A DNA stretch of 64,000 nucleotides from an uncultured Sulfuricurvum sp. (lineage in GTDB: Bacteria > Campylobacterota > Campylobacteria > Campylobacterales > Sulfurimonadaceae), in assembly GCA_903844635.1 (NCBI GenBank), contig CAIMUF010000032.1:1-64000 (forward strand). The letters are read 5' to 3'. Shown here one piece after another: positions 40,690-53,198 of this stretch (position 1 is its first letter; every line of letters starts with the position of its first letter). The position numbers and the translations under genes are program-made. The notes below the pieces were generated by a model. That model worked only from the letters and a program-made list of their open reading frames with translations. It did not search any database and was not told the origin of the DNA.

Positions 40690-41559
40690 CTATTTGAGTT
40701 TAGAGAGTTTTACTTTCGCTTCCTCAGCTGCACCAGAACCAGAAAATTTTGAAATAGTTGCATTGTAGAATGCTTTAGCATTTCCAATGTCTCCATTTTT
40801 TTCCATAGATATACCGGTATGAAGAAGAAGTGTCGGCATTGTCGATCCTTTTTCATTTCCAGCAGCGCTTTGCTTATAATATGAAATTGCTTCTTTGTAT
40901 TTTTTTTGCTCAAAACACGTTTCACCTAACCAAAAATAAGCATCTGCAGTTTTATATTTTTTTTGTATCATCAATTCAAAATATGTTTGTGCTTCAGAAT
41001 ATTTTTTTTGGTCAAAGAGTTTTTTTGCTTCTTTTTCAAGATTGGCGTTATCCATCTTTTTTGGAGCATTTGCAGTTGCGGGAAGTGATATTTTGAGCTG
41101 CTTAACCAAAGCACTAAACTCTTCTTTGGTTACGTAGGATGTATTTATTTGATCCACTGTAGCCGAAAGCTCTTCTATTAGCGTTTTAAGCTGAATAATA
41201 TTATCACTGTTTATAGAACTTTGTTTAACCAAATCATCAATCGATTTGGAACTATTTTGATCCGTTATTGATTCATTGATTTTTTCTAACGCCATTCGAT
41301 GTTCATTAACAGATTGTCCAAGCCCTTCTACGATTGCCTGCATTCCGTCTAAACGCTCTGCCACGGACTCAACACGAGCAGTCTGGACATTATTCTTATG
41401 CGCAATTCCTTCTAATTCTTTTTTATTCTCTAGAATTAATTTTTCTTCATGCGTAAGACCATAGGGATTAGGGTTATTAAGATCTCCTGCACCAAAAACC
41501 GAAGGTTCTGCTGCACATAGAAGAGAAGATAGAAGCGTAATAACGACTAGTGAACGCAT
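40690..41559 (-). CDS. cpoB: Tol-Pal system protein CpoB (YbgF)
   Basis: A 289-residue periplasmic protein with a signal peptide (about 1-17), a coiled coil (about 35-150) and C-terminal tetratricopeptide repeats (KKLFDQKKYSEAQTYFELMI; DAYFWLGETCFEQKKYKEAI; STMPTLLLHTGISMEKNGDI). CpoB links the Tol machine to peptidoglycan synthesis. It starts directly after the pal stop, which places it last in the exbB-exbD-tonB-tolB-pal-cpoB row. Confidence 0.88.
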   Translation of the reverse strand: MRSLVVITLLSSLLCAAEPSVFGAGDLNNPNPYGLTHEEKLILENKKELEGIAHKNNVQTARVESVAERLDGMQAIVEGLGQSVNEHRMALEKINESITDQNSSKSIDDLVKQSSINSDNIIQLKTLIEELSATVDQINTSYVTKEEFSALVKQLKISLPATANAPKKMDNANLEKEAKKLFDQKKYSEAQTYFELMIQKKYKTADAYFWLGETCFEQKKYKEAISYYKQSAAGNEKGSTMPTLLLHTGISMEKNGDIGNAKAFYNATISKFSGSGAAEEAKVKLSKLK

Positions 41560-42111
41560 TTACGGGAGCTTGAGATCAACACGACGATTTTTAGCCCAGC
41601 ATTCTTGAGTTTTTTCCAAACAAACAGGATTGCCTTCACCTAGGCTTGTCATGCTAATAGAATCTGCACTAATACCTTCATTAACCAAAGCTGATTTAAC
41701 TGCATTTGCTCGTTTTAGTCCTAGTGCAAAGTTATATTCATCACTACCGAACTCATCGCAGTTACCTTCAAGTTTAAACGTTTTATTTTTAACCAAAGCA
41801 CTGTTGGTTTTTACGTTTTCTTGCATGTCAGCACGAATATCAAACTTGTCATAATCAAACAAGATGCTAGTCACACCCTTGGCAGCATCAACACTTCCAT
41901 TGGTATTGCTGTTTGTATCTGCAGAATTTGCATTGGTAAGGGGAGCTATAACAGCTGAATCTGCACCTGTAGAACTTTGTGCTGCACCTGAAGCTTGATT
42001 TGCACTGCTGCTTGAAGCGCTTCCAGTTGCATCAATCGTTGGAGCTTTAGTTGAACATCCGCTAAATACCAATAGTGCTAAAATTGCACTCACATACGTT
42101 ATACGTTTCAT
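41560..42111 (-). CDS. pal: Peptidoglycan-associated lipoprotein
   Basis: A 183-residue outer-membrane lipoprotein. The lipobox FSGC puts Cys19 at the mature end; a linker rich in Ser, Ala and Asn follows, then an OmpA-like domain with ILFDYDKFDIRADMQENV and the peptidoglycan-binding stretch EGNCDEFGSDEYNFALGLKR. It anchors the outer membrane to the wall and binds TolB. Gene order and spacing to tolB (50 bp) are those of a standard Tol-Pal operon. Confidence 0.95.
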   Translation of the reverse strand: MKRITYVSAILALLVFSGCSTKAPTIDATGSASSSSANQASGAAQSSTGADSAVIAPLTNANSADTNSNTNGSVDAAKGVTSILFDYDKFDIRADMQENVKTNSALVKNKTFKLEGNCDEFGSDEYNFALGLKRANAVKSALVNEGISADSISMTSLGEGNPVCLEKTQECWAKNRRVDLKLP

Positions 42112-42161
42112 TTGAAACTCCTTAATATTATCTGTAGCGAATTATACCAAAAAAAGGTTAA

Positions 42162-43391
42162 TCACCAATCGAGGGATTGTATTCGACCAACATGAAGTGG
42201 AAAAGTAAAACTTTTATTGATCCCTACTCTAATAATCCCTACCAAACTTCGAGACCCTTCTTGTTTAATGTGCAAAATAGCTTCACCGTCGTAGGAAAAT
42301 CTCGGATAATCATTATCACCGCTGCTTGTTAATTGTCTGCTTCCACTACTATTTAAGGAAGCTAAACGTAAATTAAAACCATTTCCATCTCTCGTTTTAT
42401 ACACTAATAAGTTGCGGTAAGTCGTAAATGATGAATTATTTTTTCCCTCATAAACCAATTGTGTTATAGCAGTACTGTTGATTTTTTTTGAAAAGATATT
42501 AGGATTGCCAAAGCGATTTGAAACAAAGGCTATGGTATCAGCACCCATAAACTGACCATTAACATCAATTCCGGAATAGTCAGTAATCCTTTTTTTCTCA
42601 TTTGTAACTAGATCATAAAGATAGATATCTGGTTGTCCGCCAGGAGCCAATGTCAATAACAATTTACTACCATCTTCACTTACATCCGAGCATACAGCCA
42701 TACCATCCGATGATGTAATAGCGTGTTTGCTACCAGATGCTAAATTACCTTTATAAATTGTAGGTTTAAAATCACTTAACGATGTGTAATAAAAATCTGT
42801 TTGTTCTCGATTTGCCCATTTAGTAAAACCGTACAGTCCCCCACTTAGAATAACTTTTTGATAGGCAAGAGTATAATCAGCAGCCACAATTTCAGAATGT
42901 CTCGCACTACTGAGGCGTACCAATAGTACCTTACGTTTCATCCATTCCAAAGGAGCTCCACCCATTTTTATGTTGATGTCATAGGCAATTGAATGAGAGA
43001 GAAACACTAGCATTTCCCTTTGTTTTAAGAGATAAGTTTTATTAAAAAGCTCTAAACTATTTTGAAGCAGTTTTACCTCTGCCTTAAGCCCTCCAGCACC
43101 ATCATCCACCAAACGATACCGAAGTATGTATCCAGCCTCTTTATGAGTCAAAGAAGGTTGCAAACTCTCAAATGATTGCGTTGCATAGGAATCATCAACA
43201 TCAAATAAAGATATAACTTTCATATCCGCACTTAACATTTTATGAAATTTTTGTGTCTCAGCACCTGCAAAAGTACTTCCATCTTCAATAACAAACTTAG
43301 GCAATACCCCAACAGTTTTAGTCACCTCAAGCGTGGTATCTGCACCCCAGAGAGTAATAATAGATAGAATAAACAGTATCCAATAACGCAT
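42162..43391 (-). CDS. tolB: Tol-Pal system beta-propeller protein TolB
   Basis: A 409-residue periplasmic protein with a signal peptide (about 1-16), an N-terminal alpha/beta domain and a six-bladed propeller with WD-like motifs (SEDGSKLLLTLAPGGQPDIY, FVSNRFGNPNIFSKK, PRFSYDGEAILHI). It binds Pal and the transducer protein. The start follows the TonB-like gene by 1 bp. Confidence 0.92.
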   Translation of the reverse strand: MRYWILFILSIITLWGADTTLEVTKTVGVLPKFVIEDGSTFAGAETQKFHKMLSADMKVISLFDVDDSYATQSFESLQPSLTHKEAGYILRYRLVDDGAGGLKAEVKLLQNSLELFNKTYLLKQREMLVFLSHSIAYDINIKMGGAPLEWMKRKVLLVRLSSARHSEIVAADYTLAYQKVILSGGLYGFTKWANREQTDFYYTSLSDFKPTIYKGNLASGSKHAITSSDGMAVCSDVSEDGSKLLLTLAPGGQPDIYLYDLVTNEKKRITDYSGIDVNGQFMGADTIAFVSNRFGNPNIFSKKINSTAITQLVYEGKNNSSFTTYRNLLVYKTRDGNGFNLRLASLNSSGSRQLTSSGDNDYPRFSYDGEAILHIKQEGSRSLVGIIRVGINKSFTFPLHVGRIQSLDW

Positions 43392-43392
43392 T

Positions 43393-44139
43393 TTAATCCT
43401 TAGCAGTCAAAATAATTTCAAAAATAGCTTCATCGCCTTTGGGATTTTTTGGAAGTGCAACTTGACGCAGCCGCTCCTTTAACCAATCCACTTCAGCATT
43501 AAATACTCCACTTCCGGAATAGCTTATAACATGATAAGAGCCAAGCTTTCCATCCCGTGTTATCACTATTCGAACACGGGCACTAAATCCCTGAGTTCCA
43601 GCACCAGGATGAAATTGTGAATAAATTATTCCTTGAATCTTAGCTTTATACGCATCAATTTCAGGACCAGTTGAGGCAGAAACAACTTTAACGCCAGGTT
43701 TTGTTAAATCAAAATTTTTTGCTTTCTCAAATAATTGTGATGTCCGTTTCGTTGAAAGAACTTTTTCTTCTAAAGCACTCAATTCTGAAAGTTCTTTAGA
43801 ATTGGATTTAGATTCTTTTGGAGTTTGAATCACTTTAACACTTGAAAAAAGATCAGTAATTTCAGGCTGAGATTTTTTTACTTCAGCACTTTTAGAATTT
43901 TTTTCTGTCTCAGGCTTTATTTGTGGCAGTTCTTCTGCAGGTTTATTTTGTGGTTTACTTTCGATAGCAACTTGAGAAGAATCAAGTGAAACCGAAATCA
44001 CATCGCTTTTAACTGAAGCATAAGAAACGGGCTTTCTAAATTGACTAGCCTGCCAAGCAATAGTAAATAGAATTAAGAAAAATAAAACAAAAGAAGTAAC
44101 GCCACTTAAAAGAAAAAGACGATTATTATCTCTGGACAT
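43393..44139 (-). CDS. TolA/TonB-like energy transducer
   Basis: A 248-residue protein with one N-terminal transmembrane helix (about 11-28), a long charged periplasmic linker (about 40-150, rich in Lys, Glu and Ser) and a C-terminal TonB/TolA fold (YKAKIQGIIYSQFHPGAG, FSARVRIVITRDGKLGSYHV). Lying between exbD/tolR and tolB, it is most likely the TolA of this system. Sequence similarity alone does not separate TolA from TonB. Confidence 0.82.
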   Translation of the reverse strand: MSRDNNRLFLLSGVTSFVLFFLILFTIAWQASQFRKPVSYASVKSDVISVSLDSSQVAIESKPQNKPAEELPQIKPETEKNSKSAEVKKSQPEITDLFSSVKVIQTPKESKSNSKELSELSALEEKVLSTKRTSQLFEKAKNFDLTKPGVKVVSASTGPEIDAYKAKIQGIIYSQFHPGAGTQGFSARVRIVITRDGKLGSYHVISYSGSGVFNAEVDWLKERLRQVALPKNPKGDEAIFEIILTAKD

Positions 44140-44145
44140 GAAAAA

Positions 44146-44535
44146 TTAGTTGCTTGTAGCAAGAGAAATATTGGTAAGCCCTGATCGCTTAACGCCACTC
44201 ATCACTCCCATAACATCACCGTATTCAAGTTTTTGATCTGCACTGATTCGGACCACACTTTCTCGTGGATATTGATTCGAAAAAAGAGCAAAATTATCAC
44301 TGAAGGTAGCAAACTCAAACGGCTGTTTGTTGACCGTAATGTGTTTAGAATCTGTAATAACAATTTCAATTTCTTTTTTTTCTTTTACTTCGGTTTGTGC
44401 GGAACCTTTAGGAAGTTTAATCAGTTCTTCGTAAATAATATTTGGTGTGATAACCATTAATACTGCTAATAAAACTAACATTACATCCACAAGTGGAGTA
44501 ATGTTAAGTTCTGGTTTTTCATCCCAATCAAACAT
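44146..44535 (-). CDS. tolR: TolR/ExbD-type proton-channel subunit
   Basis: A 129-residue protein with a short cytoplasmic start (FDWDEKPELNITPLVDVMLV), one transmembrane helix that holds the essential Asp of LVDVMLVLL (about 16), and a periplasmic domain. With the neighbouring TolQ-like protein it forms the proton-driven motor for the transducer. Gap to the next gene is 6 bp. Confidence 0.9.
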   Translation of the reverse strand: MFDWDEKPELNITPLVDVMLVLLAVLMVITPNIIYEELIKLPKGSAQTEVKEKKEIEIVITDSKHITVNKQPFEFATFSDNFALFSNQYPRESVVRISADQKLEYGDVMGVMSGVKRSGLTNISLATSN

Positions 44536-44537
44536 AC

Positions 44538-45104
44538 TTAAGACTCTTTCGAAAGAATCGAATCACTTTGCATACGAATTAAGCCAACTACTTCAAAGGA
44601 TTGACGCTTTAAAATTTGATGATATGTATATGCAAAAATAGCAACGAAAATACCTGAAGCAGTAGCAACAAGCGCATCTGAAACTCCGGAAGCAATAATA
44701 CTCATTGTCCCATTGGAGCCGCCAATGTGCTTAAACGTATCCAAGATTGAAATAACGGTTCCAAATAAACCAATAAAAGGGGTAGTGGAGGCTACAATAG
44801 ATAATATTGTCAGCCCTTTCGTCGCCTCTTTCGTCGATGCATAGTGCGCTAAATCAGATAGTGGTTTTGTCAAAAAATTAGCAGATTTGACAAATGGAGC
44901 TAAAAATGAGCGTTCATTAAGTCGATCTGATCCCATTAAAAGTGTTTCCAATGATTCATTCTCAACATCAATCCATTCATTTAGAGAAATCCAACGATAA
45001 ATAAAAATCCAATTAATAAGTATAAAGTAAAGAGAAAGAATCAGTAACACGCCAAGTGTTACTGGATGGCTTTTCGTGATAAAGTCAGAAAAAAGCTCAA
45101 ACAT
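44538..45104 (-). CDS. tolQ: TolQ/ExbB-type proton-channel subunit
   Basis: A 188-residue protein with three hydrophobic helices (about 17-38, 95-118 and 135-160). GLTILSIVASTTPFIGLFGT and VISILDTFKHIG mark the MotA/TolQ/ExbB family, and DALVATASGIFVAIFAYTYH the third helix. It forms the pentamer around TolR. It starts 5 bp after atpC, so the Tol-Pal row may share the ATP synthase transcript. Confidence 0.9.
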   Translation of the reverse strand: MFELFSDFITKSHPVTLGVLLILSLYFILINWIFIYRWISLNEWIDVENESLETLLMGSDRLNERSFLAPFVKSANFLTKPLSDLAHYASTKEATKGLTILSIVASTTPFIGLFGTVISILDTFKHIGGSNGTMSIIASGVSDALVATASGIFVAIFAYTYHQILKRQSFEVVGLIRMQSDSILSKES

Positions 45105-45109
45105 GAGGT

Positions 45110-45505
45110 TTAATGCATATGAGAATATGCAGCTGATTCAATGCGCGCAGAAACAGAAGCAATCATCGCATGTGAATCTGCAACACTGTTGATAAGAGAT
45201 TTTGCCTCATCAAGAGCTGCAGCAATATCACCTTCATTTTCTCCACGAATGGCAACAGCACCATCGACTAATACAGTAACTGTATTATTGGCAACTTGAA
45301 CAACACCCCAGTTGACAACAATGGACTCTTTATTACCATTTTCTTTAATAATATCGATAACACCTGCTTTAAGGAGTGTTGTCAATGCTACGTGCCCAGC
45401 AAGAACACCAAATTCACCTTCTTCTCCCGGAACAGTTACGCTTGTAACCGCGCCATTGAAGATGGAACCATTTGGGGTTAGCACTTCTAAAACTAGAGTA
45501 TCCAT
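45110..45505 (-). CDS. atpC: ATP synthase epsilon subunit
   Basis: A 131-residue subunit of the F1 rotor. It has the beta-sandwich with VLTPNGSIFNGAVTSVTVPG and EGEFGVLAGHVALTTLLKAG and a short C-terminal helical hairpin. It inhibits ATP hydrolysis in many bacteria. Last gene of the atp row, 20 bp after atpD. Confidence 0.95.
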   Translation of the reverse strand: MDTLVLEVLTPNGSIFNGAVTSVTVPGEEGEFGVLAGHVALTTLLKAGVIDIIKENGNKESIVVNWGVVQVANNTVTVLVDGAVAIRGENEGDIAAALDEAKSLINSVADSHAMIASVSARIESAAYSHMH

Positions 45506-45525
45506 TTCATTCCTTTAAAAAGCAA

Positions 45526-47828
<2,303 letters not shown>

Positions 47829-47836
47829 GAGAATCC

Positions 47837-49354
47837 TTAGTTAGCAACGAAAGTAGTTTTGAACTCTTCGATCGCTTTTTTCATCATCCCCATCGTCTCA
47901 TCATCAATTTTTGATGTTGTTCGGATGTTTTCAAGAATTTGTGGATAACTTGCATCAATAAATGGATAAAGATCCGCTTCAAATTTAACAACAGCTGATG
48001 CTGGAAGGTCATCAAGATACCCTTCATTACCTGCAAAAATTATCAGCGCTTGTTTCTCAGCTGAAATTGGAGAATATGGAGGCTGTTTCAAAACTTCAAC
48101 CATACGTTGTCCACGCTCAAGCTGCTTGCGGCTTACTTCGTCCAAATCAGAAGCAAACTGTGCAAACGCTTGAAGTTCACGATATTGTGCCAAATCAAGA
48201 CGCAATGTTCCAGCAACTTGTTTCGTTGCTTTGATTTGCGCTGCACCACCAACACGTGATACAGAAAGACCTACGTTGATCGCTGGTCGGATACCCGCAT
48301 TGAACAAATCAGTTTCCAAGAAAATCTGACCGTCCGTGATTGAAATAACGTTAGTAGGGATATACGCCGCAACGTCACCCGCTTGAGTCTCGATGATTGG
48401 AAGAGCAGTCAAAGAACCTGCACCCAACTCATCGTTCAATTTAGCAGCACGCTCTAAAAGACGTGAGTGGATATAGAAAACATCCCCTGGGTATGCTTCA
48501 CGGCCCGGAGGACGGCGAAGAATCAGTGACATCTCACGGTATGCTACTGCGTGTTTAGAGAGATCATCATAAACGATCAAACCATGACGAGCAGAGTCTC
48601 GGAAATATTCACCCATCGTTACACCGGTATACGGTGCAAGGAATTGAAGCGCTGCAGCTTCTGAAGCCGATGAAGCAACGACAATCGTATACTCCATTGC
48701 ACCCGCTTCTTCAAGACGACGAATAACGTTAGCAACTGTTGATTCTTTTTGCCCGATAGCAACGTAAATACATACTACGCCGTTACCTTTTTGGTTGATA
48801 ATAGCATCAAGTGCAACGGTTGTTTTACCTGTTTGACGGTCACCGATGATAAGCTCACGTTGTCCACGTCCGATTGGAACAAGACAGTCAATTGCTTTAA
48901 TACCGGTTGCCATTGGTTCATGTACTGATTTACGCGCCATAATTCCTGGAGCTTTTTCTTCAATGAAACGACTAAGAGTTGTTTCAATCGGTCCTTTTCC
49001 ATCAATCGGTTCACCAAGAGCATTCACAACACGTCCTAGAAGTGCATCACCTACAGGAACTTGCAACAAACGTCCAAGACGTTTAACGCTCATACCTTCA
49101 CGAAGTAATTTAGCACGGCCAAGAACAACGATACCAACACTGCTCTCCTCAAGATTCATAACAAGACCTTGAGTCCCGTCTTCGAATTCAACCATTTCTC
49201 CGGCCATAACATTGTTTAGACCGTATACTTGGGCAATGCCATCTCCATATGAGACGATTTTACCGGTTTCATTAATATCTACATTAAGTTCGAAATTGCC
49301 AATTCTTTCTTTTATGATTGAACTGATTTCATCTGCTTGTACTTTTGCTACCAC
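47837..49354 (-). CDS. atpA: ATP synthase alpha subunit
   Basis: The 505-residue non-catalytic nucleotide-binding F1 subunit. The P-loop is [15 protein letters not shown] (about 169-183); [26 protein letters not shown] and the [20 protein letters not shown] stretch are typical. It follows atpH by 21 bp behind a strong AGGAG site. Confidence 0.98.
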   Translation of the reverse strand: MVAKVQADEISSIIKERIGNFELNVDINETGKIVSYGDGIAQVYGLNNVMAGEMVEFEDGTQGLVMNLEESSVGIVVLGRAKLLREGMSVKRLGRLLQVPVGDALLGRVVNALGEPIDGKGPIETTLSRFIEEKAPGIMARKSVHEPMATGIKAIDCLVPIGRGQRELIIGDRQTGKTTVALDAIINQKGNGVVCIYVAIGQKESTVANVIRRLEEAGAMEYTIVVASSASEAAALQFLAPYTGVTMGEYFRDSARHGLIVYDDLSKHAVAYREMSLILRRPPGREAYPGDVFYIHSRLLERAAKLNDELGAGSLTALPIIETQAGDVAAYIPTNVISITDGQIFLETDLFNAGIRPAINVGLSVSRVGGAAQIKATKQVAGTLRLDLAQYRELQAFAQFASDLDEVSRKQLERGQRMVEVLKQPPYSPISAEKQALIIFAGNEGYLDDLPASAVVKFEADLYPFIDASYPQILENIRTTSKIDDETMGMMKKAIEEFKTTFVAN

Positions 49355-49375
49355 TAGTTTCTCCTTTCGCGAGGG

Positions 49376-49912
49376 TTAAATTGCTTTTAAAATGTGCTCA
49401 GTGATTTGAGCATTAAGGCGGCTTTTTGAAAAATCGATTTCAATATTGAGACCATCTACAACAACACGAACACCATCACACTCTGAAGCTGCAAACTCCA
49501 AAGAAATACTAGCATCCATTTTTGTTCCTAGATCATGTGCAATAGAATCAATTGTCGTTTGATCGATTTTTGAAACGCTGTAAATACGACCGGTATAAAC
49601 ACGCTTGATCGATCCAATTTGACGTTTCAACTCTTTTGAAATGGCTGGTATCAATATTAAACGCCCATTTTCACCCAAAAGTTTAATGAGGTTATTGATT
49701 TCACTGCTCTTAGCACTTTCTACCATTCCAAGGATCAAGGTAGTTTTTGCTGAAGAGGCAATATCATTGCTGTTCATAATTTGAAGAAATTTTGAATCAT
49801 CAAAAGCAGTTGCTAAAACTGCAAAAAGATCAGAAGTATTATCCAATGACGATGAATCTAAAACACCGACAAGAGATTGAACGTAACGTTTAGCAATCAT
49901 TTCTTGCTTCAT
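49376..49912 (-). CDS. atpH: ATP synthase delta subunit
   Basis: A 178-residue protein that ties F1 to the peripheral stalk. The N-terminal helices (MIAKRYVQSLVGVLDSSSLD) and the C-terminal VRVVVDGLNIEIDFSKSRLN match the family. It is directly downstream of atpF. Confidence 0.93.
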   Translation of the reverse strand: MKQEMIAKRYVQSLVGVLDSSSLDNTSDLFAVLATAFDDSKFLQIMNSNDIASSAKTTLILGMVESAKSSEINNLIKLLGENGRLILIPAISKELKRQIGSIKRVYTGRIYSVSKIDQTTIDSIAHDLGTKMDASISLEFAASECDGVRVVVDGLNIEIDFSKSRLNAQITEHILKAI

Positions 49913-50428
49913 TTACGCCACCTTCTTTTTCAAAATATCCGTCATAGCTTCACTACCCATGCTAGCATCACTAGCAGACATAACTTCACCCATGACTTCA
50001 TTAACAACGCTACGTACCATTTGACGTTTCTCAAGATCCATTAATGCATTGCTTTGCTTTTGCATAATGTCTGCATCTTGATCACACTGAGACATAACTT
50101 TATCACTCAAAATTTTGCACTCTTTTTTTGTCATCTCACCAAGCTCATTAACAAAGCGTGTTGCTTCATCAATCTTTAGCTCAGCAGCTTCTTTAAGACG
50201 TTTTGACTCATGGAGACGCTCTTGAACTTTTTCAAGTTCACTTGCGATACCCGCACTTCGTCCACCAAAATAATTTTTGATAGGCTCAGCCAAAAGATAA
50301 TAAAGAATACCCACGAATACAAGGAAGTTGACGGTTCGTTGAACTATATCCGTTGAACCCTCGTGTGCCGCATCAGATCCAAAGAGATATGCACTAAGCA
50401 TTAATACAGTTATTACTATTTTACCCAT
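49913..50428 (-). CDS. atpF: ATP synthase b subunit
   Basis: A 171-residue stalk subunit. Its N-terminus has a signal-like helix (VITVLMLSAYLFG) and a second hydrophobic segment (RTVNFLVFVGILYYLL), then a long charged helix. The extra N-terminal helix is seen in Campylobacterota homologues. It pairs with the b' subunit encoded just upstream. Confidence 0.9.
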   Translation of the reverse strand: MGKIVITVLMLSAYLFGSDAAHEGSTDIVQRTVNFLVFVGILYYLLAEPIKNYFGGRSAGIASELEKVQERLHESKRLKEAAELKIDEATRFVNELGEMTKKECKILSDKVMSQCDQDADIMQKQSNALMDLEKRQMVRSVVNEVMGEVMSASDASMGSEAMTDILKKKVA

Positions 50429-50437
50429 ATACTCTCC

Positions 50438-50860
50438 TTATATCTGATGAAGCTTAGCAGAAACTGCCGCTTGAAAATTAGGGACTTCTAATCGAAGTGC
50501 CCCACTCAATCGTGAACGCTCTTCGGACATCGCCTCTTCGAACTTAGCATACTCTAATGCTAGCTCAGCACGTTTTGCTTCAATTTTGTTACTCGCCAAT
50601 GCTTTGGCCTGAGCAACAACTTTTTCTCTCATTGCGTGCGCTTCAAGTTTACCGTCATTAATAATCTTTTCAGCGGTAGAATGAAATGCAGCAATCTCAG
50701 AATCATTGTTACCAACTTCTTCGAGATCTTTTTTAATATCTGCGTCTCTTTTTTCCATATAGCTGAAAAGAGGTTTATAAAGTAAACTATTTAGAGCGGC
50801 AATAAGGACAAGGAAGACAATCAGTGTACTGACTAACAGCATCGGACTTATATCTAACAT
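50438..50860 (-). CDS. atpF': ATP synthase b' subunit
   Basis: A 140-residue second b-type subunit with one transmembrane helix (about 5-25, SPMLLVSTLIVFLVLIAALN) followed by LYKPLFSYMEKRDADI and a long helix. Two unlike b subunits form a heterodimeric stalk, as in Campylobacterota and photosynthetic bacteria. First gene of the atp row; subunits a and c must be elsewhere. Confidence 0.9.
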   Translation of the reverse strand: MLDISPMLLVSTLIVFLVLIAALNSLLYKPLFSYMEKRDADIKKDLEEVGNNDSEIAAFHSTAEKIINDGKLEAHAMREKVVAQAKALASNKIEAKRAELALEYAKFEEAMSEERSRLSGALRLEVPNFQAAVSAKLHQI

Positions 50861-50925
50861 ACCACCTCCTAAAAGTTACGTGATTATACAACTCTTAAAT
50901 TGAAGGGACAGTTAAACGGAGGGTT

Positions 50926-51774
50926 TTATGACGAAAGTGTGGATAAAAATGTATCAATTTGCTCATTGTCATCAAATTCGATGGTGAGTTTTGATCCTTT
51001 TTTGGATGATTTTAAACCCATTTGTTCTAAAAAGAGCTGTAATCTTTTAAAATCAAGTTCAGCTAATTTATTCATATCATAGGAAGGAGCGGTATCGTTC
51101 GTTTTGATTTTTTTAACCATTTGTTCGACATCACGAACACTCAACTTTTGTCCTATGATCGAATCAATAATAAGAACTTGCTCTTTTTCTTCTAGGCCTA
51201 CAACAACTTTTGCATGACCAGCTGATATTTTTCCATCAATCAGAGCTTTTCGACCTTTATCACCTAACTGCAATAAACGAAGCGTATTGGTGATTTGTGC
51301 ACGACTTTTATGGACAGTACTTGAGAGCTGCTCATGCGTTAATTCATGAATTTCAATCAATTCTTGATAGGCTTGTGCCAAATCAATAGCATTAAGCTCA
51401 TCACGCTGAATATTTTCGATAAGAGCGTGCTGACGCATTTGCTCATCACTTACCGAAACAATAATTGCTTTTATAGTTTTTAATTTAGCCAATTTACTCG
51501 CACGTAGGCGTCGCTCACCTGCAATCAGGATATAGCCATCGAGATCTTCTTTAACTACAATTGGCTGCAAAAGACCATGTATTTTAATCGATTCAGAAAG
51601 TTCAGCTAAAGACTCAGAATCAAAATGTTTTCGAGGCTGATAAGGGTTTGGACGAATTTTTGAGAGAGAAAGATCTTCTACTCCCCCTTTTTTAGGAAGT
51701 TCATTATCATACGCTTCTTCGATTTCACTGAGCAGCGCCCCTAAACCACGACCTAATGCAGATGCTTTTGCCAT
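50926..51774 (-). CDS. parB: Chromosome partitioning protein ParB
   Basis: A 282-residue CTPase that loads on parS sites. The N-terminal CTP-binding region has IRPNPYQPRKHFD, GLLQPIVVKE and GERRLRASKLA; a helix-turn-helix follows (LTHEQLSSTVHKSRAQITNT) and a C-terminal dimer domain. It lies 9 bp after parA. I saw no parS-like TTTCACGTGAAA in the window, but did not scan exhaustively. Confidence 0.95.
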   Translation of the reverse strand: MAKASALGRGLGALLSEIEEAYDNELPKKGGVEDLSLSKIRPNPYQPRKHFDSESLAELSESIKIHGLLQPIVVKEDLDGYILIAGERRLRASKLAKLKTIKAIIVSVSDEQMRQHALIENIQRDELNAIDLAQAYQELIEIHELTHEQLSSTVHKSRAQITNTLRLLQLGDKGRKALIDGKISAGHAKVVVGLEEKEQVLIIDSIIGQKLSVRDVEQMVKKIKTNDTAPSYDMNKLAELDFKRLQLFLEQMGLKSSKKGSKLTIEFDDNEQIDTFLSTLSS

Positions 51775-51783
51775 AAATACCCT

Positions 51784-52566
51784 TTACGCGATAATGGCGT
51801 ATGCCAAATCTTGATACGCGATTGAACCACTTGATTTTACATCATATAAAATAGCCGGTTTGCCAAAACTTGGTGACTCCGCTAGTTTTACATTGCGAGG
51901 AATAACAATAAAATTATCTTCACTTGATTTGAAAAGTTTACTTTGAAAATGTTGGCGTAAATCGGCAAATACTTGACGAGAAAGATTGTTTTGAGCGCTG
52001 TACATTGTCGGTAAAAAACCTTTGATCGTCAATTTTGGATTGATTGTTTTACGTACTAATTTTACGGTATTCAACAACTGAGCCAATCCTTCCAATGCAA
52101 AAAATTCACACTGTATTGGGATGATGACCGAATTGGATGCCGAGAGTGCATTGATCGTCATGGGTCCAAGTGCAGGTGGTGAATCGATAATAATATAATC
52201 GTAATCATCTTTTACCTGTGCAATGGCTCGTTTTAAAATCAGCTCTCGCCCTTTGGCATTGGCTGCATCATAATACTCTTTTTCAATACCGACAAGACCA
52301 ATATTTGAAGGAGCAATAAAAAGTTTAGGTAATGCTGTCTTTAGAATAATTTCACGTAATTTTTTTGCCCCTATAAGGACATGATAAATATTAAATTCAT
52401 AGTTGTTACGGTGATAGCCCAATGAAGTAGTCGCATTGGCTTGAGGATCAGCATCGATCAACAGCACTCTTTTCTCAGCAACGGCTAAGGAAGCGGCTAA
52501 ATTTACAGCAGTCGTCGTTTTACCAACGCCTCCTTTTTGGTTTGCAATTACAATTACTTCGCTCAT
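51784..52566 (-). CDS. parA: Chromosome partitioning ATPase ParA/Soj
   Basis: A 260-residue Walker-type ATPase with the deviant P-loop [18 protein letters not shown] (about 11-28), [10 protein letters not shown] and IIDSPPALG. It drives origin segregation together with ParB. The ATG overlaps the birA stop by 4 bp, which ties the partition genes to the obg-proB-fmt-birA row. Confidence 0.96.
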   Translation of the reverse strand: MSEVIVIANQKGGVGKTTTAVNLAASLAVAEKRVLLIDADPQANATTSLGYHRNNYEFNIYHVLIGAKKLREIILKTALPKLFIAPSNIGLVGIEKEYYDAANAKGRELILKRAIAQVKDDYDYIIIDSPPALGPMTINALSASNSVIIPIQCEFFALEGLAQLLNTVKLVRKTINPKLTIKGFLPTMYSAQNNLSRQVFADLRQHFQSKLFKSSEDNFIVIPRNVKLAESPSFGKPAILYDVKSSGSIAYQDLAYAIIA

Positions 52567-53198
52567 CGTAAACTATATATCCTTTGTCCATTGCATTCAA
52601 GGGAACCGTCTTCGCATAAGACAGCATCATTCAATTCAATTAGTAGATTGTTGGAGTGTGTTGAAAAAGATTTACTTCTTTCAAATTCTAACTGGAATTT
52701 ACTAAATATTTGCTTCCATGATGGAAAACATTTTAGGCGTAACATATAAAGATTGCTTAACTCTTCAGGAGAAATCTCGATGTCTATCATTGCAAAAGTT
52801 TCAGGTGCATTTGTCAAATTAATCCCGACGCCGCAGACAAGGGAATCTCCTACTAAATTAGTAATCAATCCCCCCAGTTTTTGTTCCCCTAAATAAAAAT
52901 CATTTGGCCATTTCAACCATACTTTTGACCCTAACACTTTCAAAGTTTCTTTGAGAATGGTTGCGAAATAAATAGAAGAAGATTCCAGTTTTAAATCATT
53001 AGGTAATGAAGATCGCTTAATGGCAAATGAGATGAAAAAATTTCCCTCTTCACCAATCCAGGTGTTTCCTCGCGAACCTCGTCCTGCAGTTTGTAATGTA
53101 GCCCCGACACAAATAGGTGCTTCTAGCCTTTTTCTTTTAAGAGCATCGATAAGATACCCTTGAGTAGAATCAATCTCATCAAGCCAAAGTATTTCCAC
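52563..53198 (-). CDS. birA: Biotin--[acetyl-CoA-carboxylase] ligase
   Basis: A 211-residue enzyme that attaches biotin to Acc[20 protein letters not shown] (about 32-50) is the biotin/ATP loop and [20 protein letters not shown] (about 93-112) holds the catalytic Lys. It lacks the N-terminal helix-turn-helix of E. coli BirA, so it cannot repress biotin genes. Its start overlaps fmt by 20 bp. Confidence 0.93.
   Translation of the reverse strand: MEILWLDEIDSTQGYLIDALKRKRLEAPICVGATLQTAGRGSRGNTWIGEEGNFFISFAIKRSSLPNDLKLESSSIYFATILKETLKVLGSKVWLKWPNDFYLGEQKLGGLITNLVGDSLVCGVGINLTNAPETFAMIDIEISPEELSNLYMLRLKCFPSWKQIFSKFQLEFERSKSFSTHSNNLLIELNDAVLCEDGSLECNGQRIYSLR

Noticed and set aside
47998-48234. 78-codon plus-strand frame in atpA
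   Set aside because: Antisense shadow of a strongly conserved gene.
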